A DNA stretch of 64,000 bases from Mycteria americana (taxonomy: Eukaryota; Chordata; Aves; Ciconiiformes; Ciconiidae), in NCBI RefSeq assembly GCF_035582795.1, contig NC_134369.1, positions 54,436,001 through 54,500,000 of the forward strand, given 5' to 3'. The position numbers and the translations under genes were made by a program. The notes below the pieces were generated by a model that worked only from the letters and a program-made list of their open reading frames with translations, was not told the DNA's origin and did not search any database. Below are positions 47,187 to 60,830 of this stretch, one piece after another; position 1 is the stretch's first letter; the number at the start of each line of letters is the position of its first letter.

Positions 47187-48240
47187 AGCAGTGTCTAGCA
47201 AATAAAGTGTGGTAAGGGGGCATAGTCCAAGGAAATGAAGCAGTGGCAGGGAATGAGATATGGCCGGAGAATGAGAAATAAGAGGTTGAAATCCATCCTA
47301 TTTTGTACAGATTGCAGTGGGAGCATGGTGTTTTCTGATGATATAAGCCAGTACTCAACAGTCTTGCCTGATGGACACCAGCCCATGCTTCTGAGGAAAA
47401 ACAGAGCCTGACCTTCCCCCTGCGTTTATTCCTACGATTCATATTCACTTGTATCTGTTCTCTTCATTACTTTCCAGGCAGGTGACAGTAAAATGAAGGT
47501 GGCTGACACTCTTTTAAATAGCTTGTAAACTGAGATCTCCTCCTTTAATTTTCTTGGTTTTGGGGAATGGGATATACATATTGATTTAGACAGAGATGCT
47601 CCAATACCATACTACAGGACCTCAGTGATTCGTACAAATGGCTTACAGACTCACTACGAAAGAAGGCAACCAAACATGCTAATAAAAGCAAGCATTAAGC
47701 GCCACAAAATATTACCTGAGACTTGTACTTTAATTCCAACTGTATCATCACTAAGCTCTTTAAAGGCTACTGCAATATCCAAAATGCCGTAAAAATCTTT
47801 TGACTCTGTTTTGCTTAAAAATAGTGATTCCTTCGTACTGCTGTGACAGTTGCCTGTGGGCTAGAAAACTGTAAGTCAGTTTAGCACAGGGCGATCAGAT
47901 ACAATAATTAAGAATTTTACCAGAGTATGTCAGAGACTAAGAAATGAGAGAGAAGAAGTCCTGAAGTCCTACTGAAACCAATGTTCTCAAGGACTTAAGG
48001 GGTCAGCTTTCTACTCTCTAAGTTTTGATCATCTGGTTAAATAATTTTTAATATGATTGCATAAATCATATAACTGCATTGGTCTCTTGGCAAAAAGTTC
48101 ATTTATATGAATAGCTGTTATAAGAGTATGTCAAGAGTAAATGTTCCAAAGAACACGCACAATTGTTCTGCAACAAAAAACCTATTATAACGTCCCATTT
48201 TCTATTAAGCAACTGTAAAATATTTTACCCCCTTTCTGGT

Positions 48241-48261
48241 TTTTGTTTGTTTGTTTGTTTT
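48241..48261 (+). repeat. (GTTT)n microsatellite
   Basis: About four to five perfect gttt units embedded in a T-rich run. Confidence 0.85.
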
Positions 48262-49489
48262 GCAATTCATTTAGTTTCCAAAACTTGTTTGAAACCAATC
48301 CCAGGAGTTCAACAATAGTTAGTTGCTGTGACTGGATCTTATTTAACCTGGTGAGAAGCTTTCAAAGAGCTGGTCCCTACCAGTGATCCCAGTAGTATGG
48401 GCATCACTGTTGGTACTCTACAGTCTGGGATGATATAGGCTAGTGTTTGTACTCCTGGCTCAGATTTTCCCCAATGGCTCATCCTCTTAAGTTCTTCTGA
48501 GGTGTAGCTCACCCAGATGCTCAGTTTCCACTTGTGGTTCACAGTTGCTACTCATGAAATGAGTTTATTTCTTAAAAACTGGCTTGCGCTGCGGGATGTT
48601 AATGTCTCTTCTTCTGGCTTTGCTGGTTCTAAGCAATAAACAAAGGCTGCCGCCCAAAACCAGAGTCAAAGTAGCATGGAAGTGAAAGGGTATGGCTATG
48701 AGAAACTAGCCAGAATTAATCCTCCTGGAAACGTCCTAATAACAGTAACTCCCCACTCATGGCTGTATCTCATCCCACCAGGAAAAAATTAAAGCGGGCA
48801 GCGAAGCACTCTTAGGGCTCAAACGCAAGCAGACAGATGGGGCTGCAGTGTAAATACAGACAAACTGACAAGACATAAAACTGCTTTAGAAGTAACTTCC
48901 AGCAGCAAAAGTCTACCAGCAGGGAAAGGTCATTTGTAAGGTTTGTTTAGAACAAGGCAAGACTAAACACTCTGCATGGCTTTCTGAGACAGCAGAGATT
49001 TTCTGCAGGCCACCAACTACTCCTTCGGGAAACACGGGCAAGGTATTTCAGACGTCCTGTCTAAACACGTGCAGTGAAGGATGTAGAAAGTAATACAAGA
49101 ATGCATTGAGTCAAAGGTGGGTCATAACAGGGAAGTTTAATCATCTTCCTCAGCAATGATATACATAAAGAAGTAAATAAAAGGGGTCTTTGAGAGATGA
49201 CTGAGAACTGCAAAAGCAAACTGGCTTCTTTAGCTTATCTCTACCAAGTAAATGGACGGGGCTCTGCTTCTGTGGTTTTGGTTCATATTCTGCTACCAAT
49301 TCTTATGGAATTGGAAACCCTCTTCTTCACAGCCATCTCCTTTGGAAAAGAGTTTCCCTGCCTCCCCACCACAGTTTCTGCATGCCCAGGGATGAAACCT
49401 CCCCACATTAACCTGCTGTGTCAGAGTACTGGTTGGAAAAAGATGACCTTGAGTGCCTGAACACAAATGACTACCAGGCTTTTCCTCCC

Positions 49490-49735
49490 ACCGGTAACGC
49501 TGGGAAGCCGTGCCTGTCACCGGAGTCGGCAGAAGAAAGCTTTCGTGGCCCCTCTGTGGCTACGCGTCTGTATTTGTGTGAACGATATGCTCTCGTGGAT
49601 ACCCACCTCCAGCGCGGGATGCAGCTCTCACAAGTACCGACTGTCCGGAGGAGCTGCCCGTGCCTCAGGGCCCCTCTCGCGCGGCACACCGGGGCAGGGA
49701 GGGCACGGAGGCACTGCGGCACACGCAGGAGTTCA
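49490..49735. promoter_or_regulatory. small CpG-rich patch
   Basis: CpG is frequent here (for example cggtaacgc, ggctacgcgtc, ctcgcgcggc) against a CpG-poor background. Overlapping open frames on both strands (49418-49741 and 49467-49772 plus; 49471-49722 minus) lack recognisable domains. It could be a weak orphan CpG island or a decayed one. No splice sites were assignable. Confidence 0.35.
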
Positions 49736-52561
49736 ATGTGAGGGACAAAGCTGGCATTCGGTTTTGATGTAGGAGCTACTACCTTACTCTCATACCTCGT
49801 GCCATCCTTTTGCGTTGCAGAAGATGTACTTAAATCACGGATAAAGCGGGATGTCTATCTGCTGGGTGCCAACACTCAAGTAACACTCAGAGCAATCTGT
49901 GCGGTGCAGTGTAAATAGCCATGGCTTTAATTTTTTAATCCCTCATCTGTAGTCTCCAGTACGCAAGATACTTAACACGGATCATTATTTTTTCCATTCA
50001 ATGCTCAGCCAATTCCGGCTCATTTTTGTTCCTGGAGATCTCTAGTGTGCATCTTATATGTTTAAAATAAATACACCATCTGTAATTGGATCCTAACCAG
50101 ACAACACTAAACAATCATATTTTTCATTGGTACTCAAGATTTATTTCTAATATAAGTGGAAGGCTCTTCTATATGCTTTAGCTGATAATTAATAGAAGGC
50201 ATAGGACTATTCAGGGTCTCATTCCTCAGACTCCATTTTCTGTGTGAATTGCAGACATATTATAAATATGTAACAAACCTTACCAAGAAAAATAACTTTA
50301 ATTTACACCGTAACCCAACTGGAGGAGCTACACGTAAGCCATGCCAAGAAAATGTTCAGAAAAAATAGCTATTCAATAATTTCCCATTTATCATTTGCTT
50401 AGTCACATTAAAAAAATTTGAAATCTGTAATACCTTTTCCTTTAGTTGAAGTGATGAATTTTTCTGAAAGGCTGCATTTTTGTTCAGGATGGCAAAACTG
50501 TTGTATTGTTGGTCACTTGCTTTACAGTGGCCTCATGTTTCAGGATATAAATTCAAATATGAAAAAAACAATTACCTGGGCTGAGACGTAGAAGATTTGC
50601 AACCTGTTCTCACTGACTGTTTCTACTTCTCTCATTGAGTGATGAAAATGGAGCAACCAGCTTCATGCTCCGCTTATTTGCACCAACGCAAAGCTACACA
50701 AGTTGCATTCACAAATTTTCTGAGCACACTGTGAGTGGTAAAATATCCTTTAACCTGGTTTTTCCCCTTCTTTTTTACAGTCAGCTTCCTGCCTTCATTT
50801 AAAAAACAAAACAAAACAGGAATTGTGTTTCTGGTCATTATCATGACATTTCATGAAAGTAATATTATCTGTTATACAAGAATAACAAGATGACATTAGG
50901 TACTGTGCTATTTAATTAGCCATCTAATATCTTTACTGACCTGCTGTATTTCTTCTTTCCAGTCTGTTTTTTATGTTTTGCACTTGCATGAGTTTTTCCT
51001 CTATTTTTGCTTTCTCTTTCTGTCGTGTATGAGCAGGTTTCGTCACACAGCAGCCTGCCAGCTTTCTCTTTGGACAGTAGCATCCCACCTTTGTGCAGTT
51101 CTACAGGAAAAGAGATGGGGCTGGGTTGCATCAAGGATACCTTGTGCTCAGGTATCCCCTTGTAACTCAGACTGTCCTGCTTACTAGACACTCTCTTCTA
51201 TGGAATAAAAGTCTTTTCATTACCCTATCTGGACATAGGCTTTGGTTAATCCTTCCTATTATGCATATTAACTCGGTTGAGAGGAAGAGGGCTAGGGAGA
51301 CTGGGGAAATAAAAACTTGAGAGAGAGTCTGAGGAAAGCCCCTGAGCCGGAGCACTGCAGAGGGGTGGTGGTAGGACATACTCCATAGAGGATAGCCGTC
51401 TTCAGCCAGAATCCACTACACAGTCTTCCCCTGGAGCACTCAGTGCTGGAGAAAGAGGCCGAGGCTCCCTTTTCCACGCGTGGTCACTTCAGTCAGAGGA
51501 CCAAACCGACCATTTTGTGGTGTGTGGCAATTTCTCCTTCCGCTCTGCAGACCTGCTGTCTCGCAGTTCTTCCTGCAGAAATCCACGCTGCGCCAGATGA
51601 AAAGGGACCTGTTGCTGTAGTACCGGCTGGCTGTGCGGCGTGGTGTAGGGGAGGAACCCTTGCCTTCCTCTTCGTCTCTTAGACCCCTGTGAGGACCATA
51701 TTCCAGCACGGAGGCCAGCAGAAAAATCTGACATCTCTCATGACAGAAAGAGAGACAGAAAGACTTTCCCAACACACGGGCCAGTCGTGCCGTCACCAAA
51801 CAAATATGGATATGTGGGACGGGGGAGAATATGTTACATTTTCTGTTTGGGTTTGGAAACTTGCCAGCATAACTATTTAATTCTGTCTCCTGATGCTTTT
51901 ATCTCTCCCTTTTAAGTAAGTTTTATTAGAAGACAGACTAATTTCAAGTGACCTTTCCTCTTGTTTTGTTTGCTTGTTTCTAAGCGTTAGAACTTTTGGA
52001 TGAAAGCATATGGCCAAAAGGCAAAAAAAGCGATCGCTTAGCATGCCATTTACCCTCCAAACAACTTTAAAAATTCCCTTGTGCAAAGTTAAGAAGAAGA
52101 GGGAACCAGACAAGTAGAAAGACTTCAGGATTTTTCTTTTCCTTTCCCAGTGCATAGTCAGAGGAATAAAAGAGGATATTTGTGAAAAGCCACCATGGAC
52201 TGAGCCTGCAGTCTGATAAACAACAATAACCTTTCTCTTGACACTAATTCCTTTATTATATTTTTAGAAGAATTTAAAAGCCACTTATTTTTGAAAACTA
52301 TGATTTCAGGAAAAAGTATAATTTTCACATTTCCTCTGATGTGTTGTATGCCCTGCTGTGTTATGACATTTCAAGTTTCATCAAGTCACATTAATTTACA
52401 TTCTCACATGTTTTCTCAGTGGAACCTGCTCCTTGGGTCAATTTTCATTCATTGCTTGATCACTTTAATGTATTTGTATTACTGAATACTTGGGCCATAT
52501 TAACTGATCTTTCCATACCCCATGCTTGCAATTCATTAGCAATCATTTCTCTTCTCTGCAC

Positions 52562-52628
52562 GAAGAAAGGAAAAAAGAAATGAGAGAGAGAGAAAATGAG
52601 AGAAAGACAAAGACTTGGAAAGAAAGTG
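52562..52628 (+). repeat. purine-rich (GA/GAAA) tract
   Basis: An almost uninterrupted purine stretch with a short (ga)n core at about 52581-52593. Low-complexity sequence, no coding value. Confidence 0.8.
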
Positions 52629-55600
52629 AACAGCAATTTGGTACACAGCCTGGGATGCAGCCTGTTCTGTCACTCAGGATTTGGTTATACTTATTAGGAA
52701 ATTTTCTCTCGTGTGACCAACGTAGATTGGTGATCCAGCAGAAACCTGGATAATAGATGCAGTTAACTGGTTGTAAGCCATCCTTTATTTCAACCTTCTC
52801 AACTTTGGTAAGCGTGTTCAAAGCAGTGCAAGTAAGTCTGTGTTAGATATTTGTGTTGGTGTTAGGTAAAGCAGTCTGTTGGATGCCATCAGTGCGGAAA
52901 GCCGACAAATTTTCCAGGCTTGTGCAATGCTGATGTGAGGGAGAGCTGGGCACCAAGTCCCATTTGTGGGCTTGTTCCTCACAGCACCATTTCGGTTGCC
53001 CGTGCCTCATCTTGAGCTTGAGAAGCAGCCCAAATTCCCAAATTTGAGCCCCCTAAATTCAGTTTGTTCAGAGCAGCCAGCACAGCTGATGTACAATATC
53101 GCCATTCTTCATCCCCTGACATAGATAAAGGTCAAATGATAAAACATTAAGCAAAGGAAACGGCCAATTTTGTCTACCCTTTCCCTATATTTATTAAATT
53201 AACGACTGAATGAACCATGGTGTTTCCCCCCCCTCTTGCCACCCTCTTCTTGAAAGCGGCACATGAATACAAAATGAGCGATCACGCACTCAGAAAGCTT
53301 TGCAACCTCTCAGTAAACTCCCATTCCCTCCTCAATATAAGGATGCTTGATCTTCCCTGGCACTGCTCTCAAGCCCTTCCGGCATGCCATGATGAAAACC
53401 AGGTAAAATGGGCTCTGACGGACTGTGTAGGCAGCTGCTAATCACCCAGTACAGAAACCTGCAGCAAGGGTTTCAATGCCTGTGCAAGATGTAAGTCTTT
53501 TTCAGCCATGGTGTAGCCAAACATGGTGAGGGTTGGAAGCCTCAGGCTTTGGGTGGAAGGGAGCAACCTGCACTTAGAAACATCATGTTGCCTGCAGCTC
53601 TTTGTCAGTGAGGAGTCACATGCATTCCTGATATGATCATGCATCCTAATCGGTCCCCTCTGCTGCCAACACACTCCCTTGACTTACTCCATATTGAGAT
53701 CTTGCCTGTAACCCCATCTTTCTGAGTTTGCAGCCAAACCATGATACCTACAGGAAAGCGGAGCTTGCAGCAACATAGCAGGTTGCAGCTTGTATTCCCC
53801 CACCTATATCCGTGTGGATACACACCTATCCCTCCCACACCTACCCCTAGCAGTGAAGACATCACATGGAGTCCAGCTGTTGAGTAATCTCAAGCTATAT
53901 AATTCCACCTCCTGTTCTAAAAGCAGCTCCACCAGTGGAAGGAGACAAGGCTGAGGACGGGGAATTGTCCAGGACAAACCTTTCTGGCATTTTGGTTGCA
54001 TTGTCATTAAGCTGTTTGGAGCAATCAGGCCACACAGTACTTTAGTGACAGCTGGATTTCAATTCAAACCTCTTCTCCAACCTCTGACAGCTCTGGGGGA
54101 GCTGCCATGAGGTCAAACACTGGAATACTCTAAGGGCAGAGGGGAGACTCCCAAAGGTGACCACAGCCACAGAAAGCCCAGCCTGCCCATTGCGATGTCC
54201 TCCTGTCCTGGAATGAGTAGGAGGATGATGCTAAAGCTTCCCGTAGAGGGTTGAATGGAGCAGCCTGATGTACCCAAGCCTTGGGAAGAGGGGGCAAGGA
54301 AGGCTTATCATGGCCCATATATCATTGATGGCAAGTGATCCTGTGCCACGTGCTCAGTGGGAGAGTGATCAGCACAGCCCAGGGAAAGCAGCGCAGATAT
54401 GACAGCACGTCTGTCATCCGCTGAACACTGGTGACAGAATGGAATGTAATCTGTGTGTTTATGTTCAGAGATTAAAGACAACGACCGGCTCCAACAGGAC
54501 GTGCTGTCCTGCAATGGAGAACAGAAAAGGATGCTTACGTAAAATGGCCTGGCAGCAGCGCATAGGAGGTACAAGCGGACTCATTTTCTCCTGCGGGCAG
54601 CCCAGAAAGGGATTACTACTGGGGGGGAGGGAGGCAGGAACAGGGAGAGAGAAATTAGGAGTCCAGATGTCTACTCTCTATATACAGTTTCCAAGGGCTT
54701 TGGAAATAAAACAGAAAAAACCCCATACTGTGCCACAAAGCCAGACACGTATGTAAGGAGTCCACATTTATTCAAGACTGAGGTTGTGTTATGTGACCTT
54801 AAGCAAAACTAATCAGCTGGACTGAATCTCCTCAGACTTCACCAGCACCTGTGAACCTGACAGGCAGATTTTGCAGAGCTAAAAGTCAGTCCCTCCCTTC
54901 CACTGGGATGCAGCTGTCTAAATGTCTTGGTCTCTCTTAAGAGATCTCAGAGTACAGGGTGGGAGAATTGTAAGGGAAGCGGGGACTGGTGTGATCCCCT
55001 CATTCACGGCTTTGGCAGCTACAGTTCATATTAACCCTGCTTCAGAAATCAGTGTCCATGGAATAATTCAGCCCATTCTGGAACCTAAGCACAAAAAGGG
55101 GCAAGCTTAGGTTGGCCACAATATAGTCAATCAGAATTGAAATAGCATTGTAAATAGTATTCAAGCTTAATTAGGGCTGAAAGAAGGAATGCCAAAATGC
55201 CAGAGGCTGCCTTACCTTACCCCTTGGAGGAATACGATTCCTGGCACTAGCAGACTAGAAGAAAGAAATAGTTTAGAAGCCCTGATGCCTTCCAAACACC
55301 AGGTGCAGCACTATCAATATCTTACCTAGACCACGATTGACCTTTTAGCTCCTTTTTGTGTCTTTTCTCATGGGAGGTACCAGTCATCTCTGCCATGATG
55401 AAAATAGAAAATTTGCCATCTGTGCGTGCCCAAAGGTTTATGAGATAAGAGTGGAAGAAACAAAAACATGTGGCACTCTTCTTGCTATCACTTCCCCGCT
55501 CCCTTCTTGAAGCCACTTTCTGTATCCTTAAGGATGCTGCCCTACTGGTGGTAAGCAGCGAGGTGGGCGCCCGTCACAGGAAAAGGTGCTGAAGTTTCTT

Positions 55601-56594
55601 ATTCTACTGACTGCCAGTTGACAGCAGGACAGAAAATCATCCCCAGCCAGTCAGCATAGGAAAGTTACTTTTTAAGTGATGTGCACTGCACAGTGTATGG
55701 AGGCTCAGATCAATGGAGGACAATAGAAATCTAAATTGACAGTGCACTAATAATTGTTGGCATTAACTAATCAGATGGGATTTTAAAGTTCACACTGTGA
55801 ACATTGATATTTTCTGTGTGATGGGAAGACAGTTTGAACTGATTTTTTTTCTATTAATAAGTGTTTGAAAGGCTGTTAGAAGAAATTATTGCTGTAGTAA
55901 TCAGAGCTCTCTGTGTGAAATCGCTTCACAGGCTTTGAGTTTCATAAAGCAGGAGATAGTCTGTATTGAAAATAGTGTGAGCCTTTACCTGGCTACCTAA
56001 TAACAAGGTGAAAGTTATCTTTGCTTTAAATCATCTTTTAATTCATTCACCAATATGCTGTTTTCATGATGATCTCTGGAAGACAGGCAGGGCCCAGGGC
56101 AAGGCCACTGAAGAAATCTGGGGAGTTACCTGGAGAGGGGTCTCTGCCACCCTCGGCTGGTGGGCAGTGACTCTGCCCTACTGCCTAGCCCCTCCGCGGG
56201 CTTCACCAGGCAGCACTCTGCCAGGATGGAGCTACCCATATGGACTATCCCGGGCGTCTGCCGAGGGGAGCAGGAACACAGGACGCCAGCCCTGTGTGTG
56301 TCCCATAGAAGTGCTAGATGCCACTGGCTGACAGGCCTGCAGCCCTGAGGGACCCTGCATCAGCACTGGCGTGGATGCAGTTCCGTTTGTTTAAGCAAAG
56401 ACTGTCACGTTTCTCTTCTCGCTGATGAAGGTCAGACCGTATCAGAGTAAATGGTGTCTTTAGACTACAGTGCACATCGGGTTAGACGCTTCCCTGTGTT
56501 TGCACAGGGGTTCCATACATCAGCTAGGGCGTATGGAAGAGCCCTGCCGGTGCGTACAAACAAACACGTTGGTTTGTAAAGCTGAGGATGTTCT

Positions 56595-56670
56595 TAGAAT
56601 CATAGAATCATTTAGGTTGGAAAAGAGCCTTAAGATCACCGAGCCCAACTGTTACCCTAGCAGTGCCAGG
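56595..56670 (-). mobile_element. CR1 LINE 3'-tail fragment (copy 3)
   Basis: A 76-bp fragment: tagaatcatagaatcattta at the tail, then ggttggaaaagagccttaag and the start of the 3' UTR, closely matching copy 1 at 5515-5585. Truncation before ORF2 leaves no coding sequence. Confidence 0.9.
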
Positions 56671-58662
56671 ACTGTTTCTTGAGCATGCATCGGTTGTGTG
56701 AGTAGTGCACCTGATTTAGCATGAGGTGGCTACACACAATGGCTTCTAGCTCTCACTTGGACTGGGGAAAAACGTTATTCGCATTCCCCAGGGTGGAGCT
56801 GAAGCTAATACTGTAACTTGTACTGATGTTCAACAGTGCTGTCCTAGCTACTGCATGTGAAATCCAAACCAACCTTCCTTTTGCCAGAGAATTATGTTTA
56901 TGACATAATACACCTACAGTATTATGCAAGAAGGACTCTGGAAATGAGCGTTTGACACTCAGTCCATATCGGAATGGATCTTCAGTCAAGAAAAAACCCA
57001 ACTGTTAACACCTTCTGATACTCCTTCCCAGCAGCCTGCTACAGGGGTGAGCAGATTCACCCCCGCTTCAGATCAAAGCCTTTTGTTTTCTCCTTGTGTT
57101 TCCCCCTCTCCTTTCTGCCTTTACATTATGATCAATACAGTCTAAGGATAGGGAATATTATCAGAGCCATGATTGCAACCTCTAACATTATAATCCATAG
57201 GGTTGCTGGGAGCATTAGAACATCCAGGGTAAATTAATTCAGTGTAAGTAAAAGCTTTGAAGCTAGGAGCATCACCAGGCTTTTGAAGCTTAAGCCCTGT
57301 TTAGATTACTTGATTAAAGTAGGTCCAAAGCTTCACCAATCAATATATTTTGCTTAGGAGCAGTGTTGATACAGAAGCATATTTAATTGGATCTGCAGTA
57401 TCCCGCCCAGAGGATGGTCCTTTAGAGCAGAACGAGATAACGTGCATGGGAGGGAGGGGGGCAAAATCATTGCCATGTTTTTGTGCGCGCCTGCAGAGAT
57501 TACTTGCAGCAGTTGTACAGGATAGCCTGTGTAAAGGAAAAGGGAGCAGGGAAATGACAAGAAAATTACAGGCTTGGAAAAGAAATAACTGAATCTTTTA
57601 TTAGTCTAAAGTTGTAAAAAATGACCAAATGTAAACAGATATACCTATAGAAGTGCGTTATTAAAGGGACAGCCCTGCTTTTTGGCCAATTTAAGTTTTG
57701 CCACCAGCTTCAGAGTAACCAGGACTGATGGTTTGGTTACCTGGATGGCAGCATCTCTGACAAGAGGATAACCAACATCGTACCCGTGGGCCAATATTGA
57801 CAAGAAGGCAATTCTTTGTACTGAAATTACGAAAAGTTTAGCCTGACCACTAGATCGCAGTTGAGAAACGCCAAAAATACAATCATCTCGTGAAATTTTC
57901 TGTCACCTGGGAATACAAATATGCAACAAGTACAACAGGTAATGGGGGAGAGCACAGGTTTAGTTTTGCTCCTCTTGCTTCCTTGCTTTACCTTCAGATT
58001 TAGCTGCACCTGTTTGGTGATTCACATATAAAATTTCCTTCAAGCGAGGATGCAGGCAGGACAAAGCAGGGAGTCAAGCCAAATCAAAGAACACCCACAA
58101 AAGTGCTTTGCTTTTTTCAGCAAAACATAAAACAATTGTTTTATGTCGGTAGAGTACAGATGACGTTAGCGGCGGTGTTGGCAGAACCGTGGGCAGCCCT
58201 GGTTAAGGGCTGCTGAAGCCTTGGTTACATGGGGAACAGTTTGGCAAAAAGTGCTGGAGGTCCTCGGTCCCCCCGGCAGACCACGGAGCTTGCCCACTCG
58301 CAGCCGCGCAGCAGCTCTGCACCAAGCAGACAAGGAGCTGCTGTGGTAGGAAAGCAGCTGTGCGGGCACGAGGGACGCCTTCGGGGCGGCGGGGAATGAA
58401 AACCATGGCTTCCATACCAGCACTGGTGATTAGAAACAAGGCTGTCGTTTCTATGCCGATGGAAAACATAATCCATTTAGATTTCTAATTGGACTTGATT
58501 AGACTTTTAGACAACTCTTTTGCAGTAGCAATTTAAATGAATTAGTTATATTTTCCAGCCTACTGAATAGATTAGACGAGCAAATCGTGTGCTAGCTTCA
58601 TGGCAAGCATGCCCCATCTGCAATGCCTAAGAGTCCTGGAGCTCCTTAAGGAGCACTGCGAG
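56671..58662. other. noncoding stretch, no gene seen
   Basis: No gene is recognised. TAAT-rich segments at about 57125-57250 and 58478-58620 resemble conserved noncoding sequence by composition only. A moderately CpG-rich patch at 58160-58400 gives overlapping frames of 83-88 codons on the minus strand without domains. Confidence 0.45.
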
Positions 58663-58812
58663 GCCTGACCCCACCTCGGTGCCAGCCAGCCGTGAAGGAA
58701 AGCTGCTCCCTAAGAGACAGGGACCTCCCCAGCCAGGGCCTGACCCCACCTCGGTGCCAGCCAGCCGTGAAGGAAGGCTGCTCCCTAAGAGACAGGGACC
58801 TCCCCAGCCAGG
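58663..58812. repeat. 2 x 75 bp tandem duplication
   Basis: A 75-bp unit starting gcctgaccccacctcgg at 58663 is repeated from 58738 to 58812 with one visible difference (gaaag versus gaagg). A third copy begins (gcccggcccc) but diverges at once. Because 75 is a multiple of three, every frame carries a 25-residue repeat (for example REGKLLPKRQGPPQPGP on the plus strand), which lengthens open frames artificially. Near identity implies recent origin or copy-number variation. Confidence 0.9.
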
Positions 58813-60462
58813 GCCCGGCCCCACGGCGCCTGAGCAAGGGGAGCAGGGCAGACCCGGCGACACTCGCCAGGTTCTACCAAGAATCCGGATCTCATCAGGC
58901 AGCTTTGTGCTTATGAAGCAGCTCCGAAATCCAGCTGGGAGGTCAATCAGCTGGTCAGGGTCAGGTTCAGTGACGGTAACCTGGGTCAGATACAGCCCAG
59001 CGGCTGCTGGGCAGGTCCACAGTGAGAAGGCAGGTCTGGGGTCAAGCTGGGAAGTCAGTCAGGGTCTGGATCAACAGGGTCCGTGGCCAGGCACAGGCAT
59101 GGCTGCGGCTGAGCTGGAGGCTGGTACTCCTACAGCATAGCTCAGGCAAGGACTGACAGCCCAGGGCTGAGCTGAAATGGGGCTCCTGGGTCCATGGCAG
59201 GGGTGCAGGTGGAGACCCCAGCTGAGGCTGGTCAGGACCATTAAGGTCTGTTAGTGCCTGACATTAAGTCTGATTGTGCAAGACAAACGTTTGCTTTTTC
59301 ATTTCAGCAAGAACCTCAGTTTGGAGCTGGTGTTTGCCCATGGCATGATAGTAAACACTTCGCGTGCAGGAAAAGCTCACAAAGAGAATGAAGTGAGCAT
59401 GCTAGGATACTTTTATGTCTAAAAAGGATTTTGCTCTGGATTATCCACCCCTGCACTGAAACTTGGAGCATAGCACAGAGTGGGTTATCTTAGAGAAGTG
59501 CAGGCGTTTGCTTAGAAGACAACGCGAGGCAGCGCACCTTTGCTTTGCCGTGTTAAGGATCTATGCAGAAAGCATTTCTGCCCATTTCCATAGGACTCCT
59601 TGACCAACACAGCCGCTGCCTGGCCTGCTGACCCAGCGGCACAGCACAGAAGTCCCCCGTGGCCAGTGAAGTGCAAAGGTACCTGAAGTGTCTCACGGAC
59701 GCTGATCATCCCTATTGCCAGTGCAAGACAACGAACCTCTAAGTACACAGTCCTGCCGACGTCTACACAGCAATGCCACGCGGAGGTGTCAGAGCTGGCC
59801 CTGAAAGTGTCTTCCTGCTGTACTGTTCTCGAGGTAACGGAGCTCTGCTGCTCGGAGCGCAGCACAGCTGGGACGTGCTCACCTGTCCCCAGGGGTAGTT
59901 CATTTGGCACCATCCCCCTTGTGTACCCACACCCAGGGGTCCCACCAACCAGTCTCCTATCCTCCCCGCGGCTTGAGGGGGGTTAGCGCTGGCAGGCTGA
60001 AGATTTTCCTCACCAGTTAGCACGGGAAACGGTTGGCATGTTGCACCGTATCCCCACACACCTCCCTGGGTGTGTAACTCACTTCCACATTCAGACTCTG
60101 GGTACGCGTGGGCCATAGTACAAGAGAAAGAACAAGTCTCTGTTGCCAGAGGTGACTAAAACCCAGCCAGGATGTGCTGTGTATTTGGAGACAATAAATC
60201 CACACAGTATTTGCCTCCATGACAGTCAGAGACCGAGATAAAAAAATTGCAGTTTGAAAGTTCAAATCCAAAGATAGACAGGCAGTGAGATACCTTGGAT
60301 AATATCGGGATTGGGACTGGGGTCTTTTCCATGAGTTCATACATCAGCAGAGGCCTGAGCTGATGAAATCCAGCGGTCTGATGAGGCTCACTGGTAAGCA
60401 GATGCACACAAAACACCCTGGCCCAGGTGAAAAAGTTGTCGGGGGAGCACCCTCTCAGCTGA
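58813..60462. other. G+C-moderate noncoding stretch
   Basis: G-rich imperfectly repetitive sequence (ggtcagg, agctggg, gggctg words) runs to about 59260, then mixed sequence. Open frames of 133 and 117 codons on the minus strand (59512-59913, 59763-60116) and one of 153 codons on the plus strand (58679-59140, which includes the tandem pair) have no family resemblance. Confidence 0.45.
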
Positions 60463-60830
60463 TTACCCCTTCCCTTGGCAGCCCCTTGGCAGCCCCTTGG
60501 CAGCCCCGCTCACACCGCAGCTCCAGGCTCTGTCCATCTCCCTGCCTAGGCGTGGGCTGAGCCTTCGCCCCAGAATCTGAGCCCTGGCTCTCACGAAAAA
60601 TTTCTGTCTTGGTGACATAGCCCTTCCCTTTGGCAGCCCCTTTGCAGCCTGACTTGTAGCGGGGCTCCAGGCTTTTTTTCCCTCCTAACCCTAACCTTAA
60701 CATTAGGAGTGGGCTAAGTCTCGTCTGACAAACCCTGGCCATGCCCCAGTGAAAAACTTCTGAGGGGCTAATCCTTCTGGCAGCCCACCCTTTCCTTTGG
60801 CAGCTACTTTCAAGCTTCCCATTTTGTCTC
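60463..60830. repeat. diverged ~150-bp repeat array, 2.4 units
   Basis: Unit 1 (about 60463-60613) and unit 2 (about 60614-60767) share, in order, ccttccctttggcagcccc, gctccaggct, ccctcc, taggcgtgggctgagcct (taggagtgggctaagtct in unit 2), ccctggc and gaaaaattctg-like segments. A partial third unit (60768-60830) repeats the tttcctttggcagc start. Within unit 1, ccttggcagcc is itself repeated three times (60474-60506). The minus strand has a 125-codon open frame (60455-60832) in which SLEPRYKSGCKGAAKG and SLELRCERGCQGAAKG recur 48 codons apart. Coding is unlikely; it looks like a decayed minisatellite. Confidence 0.75.

Larger units (their letters stand above)
45511..56594. other. noncoding stretch, simple repeats only
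   Basis: Eleven kilobases with no recognised gene. It contains a CTG-type trinucleotide tract (47164-47186), a GTTT tract (48241-48261), a local CpG-rich patch (49490-49735), a purine-rich tract (52562-52628) and a TAAT-rich segment at about 55715-55985 that looks like conserved noncoding sequence. Open frames are at most 119 codons (51440-51799, minus) and carry no known domain. Confidence 0.5.
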
